A DNA stretch of 64,000 nucleotides, taken from NCBI GenBank assembly GCA_029747015.1, contig JAKOGI010000818.1:147001-211000 (forward strand), written 5' to 3'. A model generated the notes under the pieces. It was given only the letters and a program-made list of their open reading frames with translations, was not told the DNA's origin and ran no database searches. The DNA comes from Carnegiea gigantea (taxonomy: Eukaryota > Streptophyta > Magnoliopsida > Caryophyllales > Cactaceae). The position numbers and the translations under genes are program-made. Shown in pieces: positions 45,011-56,391 of the stretch (position 1 is the first letter of the stretch; every line of letters starts with the position of its first letter).

Positions 45011-46504
45011 ATCTATCTTTATCATTCTTAGTCCAACCCTTAGGGATCCTACCAGCAACTAAGTAGTTCACAATATCAGCGTACCAAGGATCGGGGTGAA
45101 CAGCATACAATTGTTCATCAGGAAAGTACTCAGAAATATTGGACTCACTCTTTCTATTACAGATGATCCTAGACAGAGGGTCAGCTACAAGGTTTTCAGA
45201 ACCTTTCTTATCCTTGATTTCACAGTCAAATTCTTACAAAAGCAGAATCCATTTCACCAGTCTAGGCTTAGCGTCTTTCTTAGAAAGAGGTGCTTAAGGG
45301 CAGAGTGGTCAGTGTGAACAATCACATGTGACCCAATTAGATAAGATCTAAACTTTTCAAAACCAAAGACCACAGCCAAAAATTCTTTCTCAGTAACAGT
45401 ATAATTCAGCTGGGCATCATTCAACGTGTGACTAGCATAGTAAATAATATGGGGTTTCTTATCAATATGCTGCCCTAGGACAACCCCAATAGCATAATCA
45501 GATGTGTCACACATCAATTCAAATGGTTCTCCCTAAATAGGAGGATGAAGAATAGGAGCAGAGGTTAGGACCTTCTTACGCTTAGAAAATGCCTCATGAT
45601 ACTCTTCAGAAAAATAAAATGGCACATCCTTAGCTAACAGATTGGACAAAGGCTTTGCAATTTTACTAAAATCCTTAACAAAATGATGATAAAAGCCAGC
45701 ATGTCTAAGGAAAGACCGCACTTCTTTCACACAAGTGGGAGGGGGAAGATTAACAATCAGGTCAGTTTTAGCTTTATCTATCTCAATTCCATCTTGGGAA
45801 ATAATATGTCCTAAGAATATACCCTTTTTAACCATGAAGTGACATTTCTCCCAGTTTAAAGTCAAAATTTTCTCCTTACACCTTTCCAACATTTTTCTCA
45901 GATTAGGCAAGCAATCATTAAGAGAAGATCCAAACACAGACAAGTCATCCATAAAAATTTCCATACAGTGCTCAACTAAATCTGAGAAAGTAGAGATCAT
46001 GCATCTTTAAAGGTAGCAGGGCATTACACAGTCCAAACAGCATTCTTCTAAAGGCATATGTTCCAAATGGACAAGTAAAAGTAGTCTTCTCTTGATCCTC
46101 AGGAGCAATAGAGATCTGGGTATAATTAGAATATCCATCTAAAAAGCAATAGAAGGAATGTCCAGCTAACCTCTCTAGTATTTGATCCAAGAAGGGAAGG
46201 GAAAAATGGTCTTTTCTAGTGGCAGCATTCAATGTTCTATAATCTATACACACACACCCCACCTAGATTGAACTCGAGTAGGGATTAACTCGTTCTTATC
46301 ATTCCTAATCACGGTAATACCGGACTTCTTATGAACAACTTGAACAGGGCTAATCCACTCACTATTAGAAATATGATAAATGATCACATGATCTAACCAT
46401 TTTAACACCTCCTTCTTAATTACTTCCTGCAAAGTGGGATTCAAACGCCTTTGACAGTCACGATAGGGCTTAGCATGGTCCTCTAAATGAATTCTATATT
46501 GCAC
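45011..46504 (-). pseudogene. pol: G1 reverse transcriptase and RNase H, degraded
   Basis: Minus strand, three frames. NPTLQEVIKKEVLKWLD and SEWISPVQVVHKKSG open the RT. Then come CIDYRTLNAATRKDHFSLPF, FYCFLDGYSNYTQISIAPED, FGTYAFRRMLFGLCNA and the catalytic FMDDLSVFG (about 45944-45958). LGHIISQDGIEIDKAK and FYHHFVKDFSKIAKPLSNLL follow. RNase H shows CDTSDYAIGVVLGQ, YTVTEKEFLAVVFGFEKFRS and [12 protein letters not shown]. Breaks occur near 45990 and 46250, and a stop lies at 45535. Confidence 0.92.
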
Positions 46505-46533
46505 AACAGAAGGACTAGTACCCTTAATATTCC

Positions 46534-47820
46534 CTAGAGTCCATCTAGAGCTTCGTTGTTCTCTCTAAGCAAAGAAATCAGTTTGTCCCCTTGGTCCCGA
46601 TCCAAATCAGAAGCAATAATGACAGGTAAGGATTCATCGGGTCCTAGGAATGCATACTTAAGAGAATCAGGAAAGGTTTTCAATTCAAGAGCAATAGGGG
46701 AAACAGATTCAGTAACAGATTCAAACACAGCAGTGAGCAAACAATCAGCCGTAGAGCATAAGTCATCAAACTCAAACACATCATATTCAGGCTCATCGCC
46801 TATAAGAAATGACTCATACTCAGTAGCAAATACATAATAAAAAAAATCATCAAATATAGAATCCCCTACCCAGTTAAGAGTAGAAAATTCCATATCATCA
46901 AATCCAGAAGGTTGTCTTTGCATGTTAAAGATATTCAATTCCACAGTCATGTTGCCAAAAGACAGTCTCATCATACCATTCCTGCAGCTACTGAGAGCAT
47001 TGGCAGTGGCAAAGAAAGGACGCCCTAGAATCACAGGGACTTGACTGGCTAAGTTGGACACCTTCTCAGTTTCAATCACAACAAAGTCCACTGGGTAAAT
47101 AAATTCACCCACTCTAATCAGCATATCCTCAACTATCCCCCTAGGCACCCTAGTCGATCTATCAGCCAATTGAATGACCATCCTAGTAGGTTTCAGCTCA
47201 CCTAACTCCAGCCTCTCATACGCAGCAAAGGGTATCAAGTTAACACTAGCTCCTAAGTCAAGCAATGCGCTGTGAATGAGTTGGTCCCTTATGACTATAG
47301 ACACAGTAGGGTAACCGAGGTCCTCATACTTCACTGGAATCTGAGAATGGATAGACTTAGCACCCGAAGTCAAGAAATCCTTCTTAGGTACACCAGTTGC
47401 TTTCTTTGTAGCACATAGGTCCTTTAAAAATCTAGCAAAAGGAGCCATATGCTGAATAGCATCAAGTAAGGGAATATTAATCTTAACTTGAGAGAAGGTC
47501 TCTCTCATCTTCTCAATATGATCTTGATCTTTCTTCTTTAACCTATGGGGGAAAGGAGGCAAAGGCATCTGGATTTTCTCAGAAGAAGGGGGAGAAGAAA
47601 TATTAGAAGGTGAAGAACTTGCTGAGCCAGAGGAGTCTTTTTCTTGAGGCTTCTCTTTCTTAGAAGGTGACTTAGGAGAGGAAGGACTATCTGAAGCATT
47701 AGGGACACTATCAGGAGTATCTCCTGACTGACTGGATGGACTAGTCTCTGGAGTAGAAGAGGGGGAAGAATTCTGGAAGAATTGATGAGGATACCTGCAA
47801 GGTTCATTAGGATTTCTCAC
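46534..47820 (-). CDS. pol: G1 aspartic protease and linker (428-aa open segment)
   Basis: The longest undisturbed piece of G1. It starts with a Ser/Pro-rich linker, then QDHIEKMRETFSQVKINIPL and FARFLKDLCATKKATG, typical of the region before the gypsy protease. The protease shows ALLDLGASVNLIPFAAYERL with an intact D-L-G-A-S site, and VPVILGRPFFATANAL near its end. A long acidic tail runs toward the RT. The frame is the same as gag but is separated from it by a stop near 47830, and the RT is in a different frame. Confidence 0.85.
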   Translation of the reverse strand: MRNPNEPCRYPHQFFQNSSPSSTPETSPSSQSGDTPDSVPNASDSPSSPKSPSKKEKPQEKDSSGSASSSPSNISSPPSSEKIQMPLPPFPHRLKKKDQDHIEKMRETFSQVKINIPLLDAIQHMAPFARFLKDLCATKKATGVPKKDFLTSGAKSIHSQIPVKYEDLGYPTVSIVIRDQLIHSALLDLGASVNLIPFAAYERLELGELKPTRMVIQLADRSTRVPRGIVEDMLIRVGEFIYPVDFVVIETEKVSNLASQVPVILGRPFFATANALSSCRNGMMRLSFGNMTVELNIFNMQRQPSGFDDMEFSTLNWVGDSIFDDFFYYVFATEYESFLIGDEPEYDVFEFDDLCSTADCLLTAVFESVTESVSPIALELKTFPDSLKYAFLGPDESLPVIIASDLDRDQGDKLISLLRENNEALDGL

Positions 47821-47833
47821 TTTGTTATCAACG

Positions 47834-49320
47834 TCTCAATCGGAACAGAGAGATATAACCGCATTCACTTTCCTCACAGGCTTATTAGGGTTACCAGAAG
47901 AAGAGGAGGTATGACCCTTAGGGTTCACCTCAGGTTGACTGGGGAAAGTACCTGGTTCACTAGAAGATGATGCTAACTGAAAAAACTGTTCGTTCATTAT
48001 TCTCATCATTCTTTTCATGTTAGCATTAATCATTCTCTCTATATTGTTATTAATTCTCTTCTCCAATTTATCAATATCAGTATAACCAGGAGGAGGTTGA
48101 ACTTGAGCTATAGGAGGTGGAGGTCTAGGCGCATTAGGCACACCTGAGAAAGCTAGTCTCTAAAAGGAGTGTGAAGGATGAGAGATGGGCTGGGAGTTGT
48201 TTCCAGGAAACATCCTAGGTTGAGAATTAGGAACCACAGCACTGGGTCCACTATTTCATAAAAAGTTAGGGTGATTTCTCCACCCTGGGTTGTAATAAGG
48301 GGAGAAAGGGTCATTCTTAGGTCCTTAGAAGGCCATACTTGCTTGCTCCTGTTCAGTTGCTAACTGATGAGCAAAATAAGGACAAGCACTCAATAAATGA
48401 TCTAGGGCCTGACAATGAGAACAAGACACTGTAGAAGTCTGAGATAGCTGGGACATCTGAGGAAATAATCCCTTCAATATGTTTTCTAAAACAGCAATCT
48501 TAGACTTTAAGTGACTAACATCAGAGACAGAATGCAAACCACCCCTTGCAAACCTAGAACTCAGGCTGTCATCTCGAGCAGTTTTTCACTGCATGGTTTT
48601 CTCAGCCAAGTCCTCTAAAAACTCCCAAGCAGCTGTGGAGTTCTTAGAAAGAAAGCCACCTTGACAAATGGACTCTACCACGGTCCTAATCTGTTGGTCA
48701 AATCCTTCATATACAATCTAATACAAACGTGCTTGGTCTAAACCATGATGGGGACATTGGGCCAACAAAGTTTTGAACCTATCAAAATATTTCCAAAATG
48801 ATTCCTTATCAAGTTGCATAAATTGATTGATTTCATTCCTCAGTTTAACTGTCTTGGCATTAGGGAAATATTTTCTTAACAACAATCTTACAAAATCATT
48901 CCAAGAAGTAACAGAATTAGCAGCGAAGCCATACATTCATCATTTAGCAGAATCTTTCAAAGCAAAAGGAATCAATTTCATTCACACAACATCAACGGGA
49001 ATATTAGGAAAATGCATCATAGAATAAACTTCTTCGAATTCCCTTAAAAACAAGTAAGCATCCTCTAAACCTGTGAATTTAGGGAGCATCTGAGTATAAT
49101 GGGATTTCAATTCAAAGGTCACTTTTGGTACAAGAACAGGCATAACAAAACATGATGGCAAAACAGTCCTTGGAGGATAGAAAATATCACTCAAAGTCCT
49201 TTCTTGTGCCATGTTCCCTAACTCAAGCTTAGGTTCAGGTTCAGGTTCAGGTTCTGAGTCAGGGTCGGGCTTACTCCTAACGAGTGTTTGATCTTCTGAG
49301 TCCCTAACCCAACTAGTCAT
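47834..49320 (-). pseudogene. gag: G1 Gag, one frame with several stops
   Basis: Minus strand, a single reading phase with stops. It opens with an acidic leader (EPEPEPEP from a GGTTCA repeat at 49224-49252), then FYPPRTVLPSCFVMPV, MLPKFTGLEDAYLFLREFEE, VTSWNDFVRLLLRKYFPNAK and FWKYFDRFKTLLAQCPHHGL, the gypsy gag core. An intact CCHC knuckle, CSHCQALDHLLSAC, is near 48405-48450. A helical C-terminal part includes IDKLEKRINNNIERMINANM. Two adjacent stops (48937-48942) correspond to sense codons in the duplicate copy. Confidence 0.85.
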
Positions 49321-49815
49321 ATAAACCCGACACCTTCACCAAAAGAAATCCTATTTTTGGTCTTTTCTTTTTCTATTTTTTTGGATTTTTGAATTTTTGA
49401 ATTTGTTTTCTTTTTTCCTTATGGCAAACACAAAATCAAATTAAAATGTTACTCAGCCCTAAAGACTATTTACACACAAAAAGTAACCAAGTCAAAAGGT
49501 TTATCAATTTCTAAACACAAATAAAATAGTCCCTCAAAAACCAATTTCAAAACTTCCACATAACTCCCTTTTTGGTGATTTTCAAATTTTTCAAAAATTT
49601 TTCAATTCTTAAGCTTTTTAATTTTTAGTGATTTTGACGTTTTTCTTATTTTTTTAGATTTTGGAAATTTTCAAAAAATGACCTAAACAAAGACATAAAT
49701 GATAATGAAACAAGCAAAACAAAGTAAAACATATGCAACTAAAAAACAACTAGCTAAGAAAACGAAAATATGACCTAATCTTATGCTGTCGTCCCCGGCA
49801 ACAGCGCCAAAACCT
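49321..49815 (-). other. G1 leader and primer-binding site
   Basis: AT-rich leader between 5' LTR and gag. The primer site at about 49793-49810 reads on the minus strand TGGCGCTGTTGCCGGGGA, close to the tRNA-Asp 3' complement. No gene. Confidence 0.8.
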
Positions 49816-51291
49816 TGTTAGGTAATTTTAAGTGATAAACAAAAGTACCGCAGCTACTGCTGTAGTACTTGAAGGTCGTGTCCTCGGCGACGATAGAAGA
49901 GATTAAGGTTACTAAGCATGAAATTAAACTAATCTAACTGAGATTAAAACTTATAAACAAATCAAATTCTAAATATTCCCTAGATATTTACAAACTCTAA
50001 TGTTCTTTAACTTTTATAAAACATCAAAACCCAACTCAACCACATAGAAGGAATAAACCTAATGCTCAAGTCTAACATAATCCACGGATCAACTCAATCC
50101 ATAATCCAACATAGTGAAAATCTAAACTAGACCTCTTAAGCTAGAAATAAGAATGACTCCATTATCCAATACTACTAGAAACAAAAGCCAATGTAACCAA
50201 AACATAATCGAGCTTATAAATCCAGGAAAGTAATTAAGCTAAGCTTGAAATGAGCATTATAAGTGCACCAAATCAAGCCACAGAACAACAAAATTTCACT
50301 AAAACTCCAACAAAGATCAAAACACGGGAGGGTAAGCCGAGAGCAATAACAACCATCAACCATCACCAATTCTAATTAAAACATTATCACCACTTCATCA
50401 TCATCATTACTAGATTCAAAATCATAGAGCATCATCAATCAACAAGCAACATCACTTCAACCAACGCACCCCAGCAAAACCCAACATAATCCAGAACAAC
50501 AAAATTGAGCAAGCTTGAATCAAAACTCGACAATAAACCAGAACAACGACCCTAGCTATGGATGAATTCGAACCAAACCAAAGAAACCAATAGAAAAATC
50601 TCAGTTATTACAGGTCATAAACATGCCCAATCCAGCAAGAGAAAATTCTAATATTCTAAATTGAAATGAGCATTTCCTAAATCAGGTCATAATCAAAATT
50701 AACCAAACCCATAGTAGAACATGAGAACTGAGCAGCTGGGCAGGGGGATTTCGAACCTAGCCTCAATCCAGCTTCAACTGCCACCAAAGAAAATAGCAGA
50801 ATCACCAAGAACACGCCAAAACTGGGCGAAAAAGGGGAGGAGGACAGACGAACAGCTAAACCAGTCCCAGCCATCGAAAAATTCGAGACCCAGAAATGGT
50901 AAACTTCAACTAATCGAAAACCAAACTAAAAATAGCCCTCAATTTCATGAACTACAACTAAGAAACGTGTAAATAAGGCGTAGTTACATGGCTTTGAAAC
51001 CCAGAATCCATCTAACACCAAAACCCTAATCCTTAGAATCGAAAAAGAATCTGAATTTTGAGAAAATAATTGCCAAAATTAAACCAACTAAAACCTATGG
51101 ATTGTCTAACCTCTCTTCTGGAACTCGCCTTTGCGATTTATACCAGTGCTTCTTCAATCTTCACCGTCCGTCTTTGATATGTGTGGGTAAAGGATAGCAT
51201 GTTATGCTGGCATTTGAAGCGTGGATTACAGGATGGATGAGGATGGAAATGGTGGTGTGCCGGCTTGCTTGAAGAGGGACAAATAGGATTG

Positions 51292-51344
<53 letters not shown>

Positions 51345-51821
51345 TGAGAATGGAGATGGAAATAATGAAGCACCAGGGCTGGGTTTCGAGGTTTCTGGGT
51401 TAGGTTTCCTTCAAGCCGAATTCGACATAGAGGAGAGAGAAGAAGTTAAGAGGGGGAGAGGGTAATGAAGGTCACGCGACTGGCACGTGGTGGGGTCTAG
51501 GTTAAGGGGCACGTGCACGGCACGCTGGGGAGGGAAATGGGCCGGGTAGATTAGGCTGTCTTTTCTTTTTCTTTTTTCATTATTTCTCTTATTTTCAATA
51601 GGCTGAAACCGGATATGGGCCGGGCGATTCGGGTCAAGCTTGAATCAAGTCGGCCCAGTTCTTCATTTCCAGTATTTTTCTTGCATTTTTCGCATTTTTG
51701 CTGTAATTATTCAAAACCTTCAAAACAAAATCAAATCAAATAAAACCTTAAAAATACTATTATGACGAGTATGAAATAGGTGTAAAAGTACCGTAAAAAC
51801 AACACATGTTTGGCACGAACA
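49816..51821 (-). repeat. G1 5' LTR, copy in duplication unit 1
   Basis: A 2006-bp LTR with a (GA)n run at 51293-51341 and a GC-rich block at 51475-51530 containing GGCACGTGG and GGCACGTGCACGGCACGC. It is followed by CAAAA and N2 sequence. Confidence 0.92.
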
Positions 51822-52083
51822 CAAAATAAAAATAAAGAAAGAGAAATGAGGGAACAAATTTGCTAGGTTAGGTGATGGGTGGACCAGTACCTCTATAAGA
51901 CGATGCCACAGAAGGTTGGAGGAACTCCTCATCTTAAGATCCAAGACCCTAATTCAAATACCATCAAAACTCATAGGAGCTTATCAAACACCTGAGCATG
52001 CAACTCAGATGAATTAAAGTAAGAGCACACAATGAATCTAGGAATGATAGTAAGTGCTCTCCTGAACTTATTAAATGCCTCGA

Positions 52084-53700
52084 GGCTTCTCTTCCTTAGA
52101 AGGTAACTTAGGAGAGGGAGGACTATCTAAAGCATTGGGGACACCATCAGGAGTATCCCCTGATTGACTGGATGGACCAGTCTCTGTAGTAGAAGAGAGG
52201 GAAGAATTCTGGAAGAATTGATGAGGATACCTGCAAGGTTCATTAGGATTACTCACTTGGTTATCAACCTCTCAATCAGAACGGAGAGATATAACCGCAT
52301 TCACTTTTTTCACAGGCTCATTAGGGTTACCAGAAGAAGAGGAGGCATGACCCTTAGGGTTCATCTCAGGTTGACTCGGGAAAGTACCTGGTTCCCTTAA
52401 AGATGATGCTAACTGGGAAAACTGTTCACTCATCATTCTTTCCATGCTAGCATTAATCATTCTCTCCGCATTGTTATTAATTCTGCTCTCCAATTTATCA
52501 ATATCAGTATAACTAGGAGGAGGTTGAACTTGAGCTATAGGAGGTGGAGGTCTAGGTGTATTAGGCACACCTGAGAAAGTCGGTCTCTGAAAGGAGTGTG
52601 AAGGATGAGAGATGGGCTGGGAGTTGTTTCCAGGAAACATCCTAGGTTGAGAATTAGGAACTACAGCATTGGGTCCACTATTCCATGAAATGTTGAGGTG
52701 ATTCTTCCACCCTGGGTTGTAATAAGGGGAGAAAGGTTCATTATTAGTTCTTTGGAAGGCCATACTTGCTTGCTCTTGTTCAGTTGCTAACTGATGAGCA
52801 AAATAAGGACAAGCACTCAATGAATTATTTAGGGCCTGACAATGAGAATAAGACACCATAGAAGTCTGAGAGAGTTGGGATATCTGGGGGGATAATCCCT
52901 TCAACATGTTTTCTAAAATAGCAATATTAGACTCTAAGTGACTAATATCAGAGATAGAACGCAAACCACCCCTTGCAAACGTAGAACTCAGGCTGTCATC
53001 GCGAGCGGCTTCCCACTGCATGGTTTTCTTAGATAAATCCTCTAAAAACTCTCCAGTAGTGTGGGGCTCTTAGAAAGAAAGCCACCCTGACACATGGACT
53101 CTACCATAGTCCTAGTTTGTTGGTCAAGTCCTTCATATATTGGTCTAAACCATGATGGGGATATTGAGCCAACAAAGTTGTGAACCTATAAAAATATTTC
53201 TAAAATGATTCTCTATCAAGTTGCACAAATTGATTGGTTTCATTTCTCAACTTAACAGTCTTCGCATTAGGGAAATATTTTCTTAAGAACAATCTTACAA
53301 AATCATTCCAAGAAATAACAAAATTAGCGGCCAAGCCATACATCCATCGTTTAGCAGAATCTTTCAAAGCAAAAAAATCAATTTTATTCGCACAACATCA
53401 ATGGGAATATTAGAAAAATGCATCATAGAACAAACTTCTTCGAATTCCCTTAAAAACAAATAAGCATCCTCTAAACCTGTGAATTTAGGGAGCATCTGAG
53501 TATAATGGGGTTTCAATTTGAAGGTCACATTTGGTGCAAGAACTGGCACAACAAAACATAATGCAAAGCAGTCCTAGGAGGATAGAAAATATCACGCAAA
53601 GTCTTTTCTTGTGCTATGTTCTCTAACTCAAACTTAGATTTAGGTTCGGGTTCTAAGTCAGGGTTGGGCTCACTCCTAATGAGTCTTTAATCTTCGGGGT
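52084..53700 (-). pseudogene. gag: Duplicate of G1 Gag (partial)
   Basis: Minus strand. 53364-53549, 52272-53021 and 52084-52256 lie in one phase and match the gag of unit 1. The knuckle reads YSHCQALNNSLSAC: its first Cys and its His are lost here but kept in unit 1. Conversely, the codons at 53344-53349 are CGA TGG (Arg-Trp), where unit 1 has two stops. It ends abruptly at the duplication join without protease. Confidence 0.85.
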
Positions 53701-54247
53701 CTCTAACCCAACTAGTCACATAAACCCCACACCTTCACCAAAAAAAATCCTATTTTTGGTCTTTTCTTTCTCTATTTTTTTTGGATTTTTTGATTTTTGA
53801 ATTTTCTAATTTTTTTTCTTTTTTCCTTATGGTAAACACAAAATCAAATTAAAATCTTACTCAACCCTAAAGACTATTTACACACAAAAAGTAACCAAGT
53901 CAAAAGGTTTATCAATTTTTGAACACAAATAAAATAGTCCCTTAAAAACCAAATTCAAAACTTCCACATAACACCCTTTTTGGTGGTTTTCAAATTTTTC
54001 AAAAATATTTCAATTTTTAAGCTTTTTAATGTTTAGTGATTTTGAAGTTTTTCTTATTTTTTTAGATTTTAGTTTTTCTAATTTTTTTGGATTTTGGAAA
54101 TTTTCGAGAAATACCTAAACTAAGACATAAATGATAATGAAACAAGCAAAACAAAGTAAAACGTATGCAACTAAAAAGCAAATAGCTAAGAAAACGAAAA
54201 TATGACCTAATCTTACACCGTCGTCCACGACAACGGCGCCAAAAACT
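53701..54247 (-). other. Duplicate G1 leader and primer site
   Basis: AT-rich leader matching 49321-49815. The primer site near 54224-54242 keeps TGGCGCCGTTGTCG on the minus strand, closer to tRNA-Asp at one position than the copy in unit 1 (GGCGCC against GGCGCT). No gene. Confidence 0.75.
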
Positions 54248-55715
54248 TGTTAGGCAATTTTAAGTGATAAACAAAAGTGCTGCAAGTGTACAGCTATCGA
54301 TGTAGTACTTGAAGATCGTGTCCTCGGGTATCAAGGTCACTAAGCTTTAAACTAATCTAACTAAGATTAAAACTTATAAATGGTAAAATTCTAAATATTC
54401 CCTTGATATTTACACACTATAATGTTCTTTAACTTTTACAAAAACATCAAAACCCAACTCAACCACATAGAAGGAATAAACCTGACGCTCAAGTCTAACA
54501 TAATCCAAGGATCTACACAATCCATAATCCAATATAATGAAAATCTAAACTGGACCTCTTAAGCTAGAAATAAGAATGACTCCATTATCCAATACTACTA
54601 GAAACAAAAGCCAATGCAACCAAAAACATAATCGAGCTTATAAATCCAGGAAAGCAATTAAGCTAAGCTTGAAATGACCATTATAAGTGCACCAAATCAA
54701 GCCACAGAAAAACAAAATTCCACTAAAACTCTAACAAAGATCAAAACACGGGAGGGTAAGCCGAGAGCAAATCACAACCATCAACCATCACCAATCCTAA
54801 TTAAAACATTATCACCTCTTCATCATCATCATTACTAGATTCAAAATCATAGAGCATCACCAATCAGCAAGCAACATCACTTCAACCAACGCACCCTAGC
54901 AAAACCCAACATAATCCAGAACAACAAAATTAAGCAAGCTTGAATCGAAACTCAACAATAAACCAGAACAACGACCCTAGCTATGGATGAATTCGAACCA
55001 AACCAAAGAAACCAATAGAAAAATCTCAGTTATTACAGATCATAAACACGTCCAATCCAGCTAGAGAAAATTCTAATATTCTAAATTGAAATGAGCATTT
55101 CCTAAATCAGGTCATAATCAAAATTAACCAAACCCACAGCAGAAGATGAGAATTGAGCAGCAGGGGAGGGGGATTTTGAACCTAACCTCAATCCAGCTTT
55201 AATTGCCACCAAAGAAAATAGCAGAATCACCAAGAACACGCCAAAATAGGGCGAAATAGAGGAGGAGGAGAGCACGAACAGCCAAAACAGTCCCAACCAT
55301 GGAAGAATTCGAGACCCAGGAATGGTAAACTTCAACTAATCGAAAACCAAACTAAAAATAACCCTCAATTTCATGAACTACAACTAAGAAATGTGTAAAT
55401 GAGGCGTAGTTATATGGCTTTGAAACCCAGAATCTATCTAACACCAAAACCCTAATCCTTAGAATCGAAAAGGAATATGAATTTTAAGAAAATAATTATC
55501 AAAATTAAACTAACTAAAACCTACATATTGTCTAACCTCTCTTCTGGAACTCGCCTTTGCGATTTATACCATTGCTCCTTCAATCTTCACCGTCCATCTT
55601 CGATATGCGTGGGCAAAGGATAGAGCATTATGCTGGCGTTTGAAGGGTGGATTACGGGATGGATGAGGATGGAAATGGTGGTATGCTGGCTTGCTTGAAG
55701 AGAGACAGATAGGAT

Positions 55716-55764
<49 letters not shown>

Positions 55765-56242
55765 TGAGAATGGAGATGGAAATAGTGAAGCAGCAGGCTG
55801 GGTGTCGAGGTTTCTGGGTTGGGTTTCCTTCAGGCCGAATTCGAGATAGAGGAGAGAAAAGAAGTTAAGAGAGGGAGGGGTAATGAAGATCACGTGACTG
55901 GCACGTGGTGGAGTCTGGGTCAAGGGGCACGCGCACGGCACGTTAAGGAGGGAAATGGGCCGGGTAGATTAGGTTGCCTTTTCTTTTTTTGTTTTTTTCA
56001 TTATTTCTCTTATTTTCAATGGGCTGAAACCAGACATGGGCCTAGCAATTCAGGTCGAGCTTGAGTCAAGTCGGCCCAGTTCTTCATTTCCAGTATTTTT
56101 CTTGTATTTTTTGCATTTTTGTCGTAATCATTCAAAGCCTACAAAACAAAATAAAATCAAATAAAACCTTAAAAATATGATTATGACGAGCATAAAATAG
56201 GTGTAAAAGTACTGTAAAAACAACACATGCTTGGCATGAACA
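54248..56242 (-). repeat. G1 5' LTR, copy in duplication unit 2
   Basis: A 1995-bp LTR with (GA)n at 55722-55761 and a GC-rich block at 55890-55950. It is followed by the outer CAAAA target duplication (56243-56247). Confidence 0.92.
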
Positions 56243-56391
56243 CAAAATAAAAATAAAGAAAGAGAAATGAGGGAATAAACTTGCTAGGTTAGGTGCTGGG
56301 TGGACGAGTACCTCTGTAAGATGATGCCATGGAAGGTTGGAGGAACTCCTCATCTCAAGATCCAAGCCCCCAATTCAAATACCATCAAAAC

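Larger units (their letters stand above)
47648..52083. repeat. 4.4-kb tandem duplication, unit 1
   Basis: Holds the G1 gag part (47648-49320), leader and primer site, 5' LTR (49816-51821), CAAAA target copy (51822-51826) and N2 flank (to 52083). Unit 2 at 52084-56504 has the same order. The join at 52078-52090 passes from N2 sequence (AAATGCCTCGA) straight into gag sequence (GGCTTCTCTTCCTTAG), with two to four bases of shared sequence (GA or TYGA). Confidence 0.92.
40510..56242 (-). mobile_element. G1: Athila-like Ty3/gypsy element carrying an internal tandem duplication
   Basis: Minus strand. The 3' LTR is 40510-42488. A 5' LTR is present twice (49816-51821 and 54248-56242) because of a 4.4-kb tandem duplication. 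The CAAAA target duplication is at 40505-40509 and 56243-56247, and is copied again at 51822-51826. The tRNA-Asp primer site is beside both right-hand LTRs. The coding order gag, protease, RT, RNase H, integrase gives Ty3/gypsy, and the integrase end without chromodomain fits the Athila/Tat branch. No env-like ORF is found. Before duplication the element would have been about 11.3 kb. Many stops make it inactive. Confidence 0.9.

Noticed and set aside
40510..56242. Two independent G1 insertions lying side by side
   Set aside because: The second copy has no 3' LTR, protease or pol and starts in mid-gag at a clean join to N2 sequence. The same N2 flank and CAAAA follow both 5' LTRs. A tandem duplication explains all of this.
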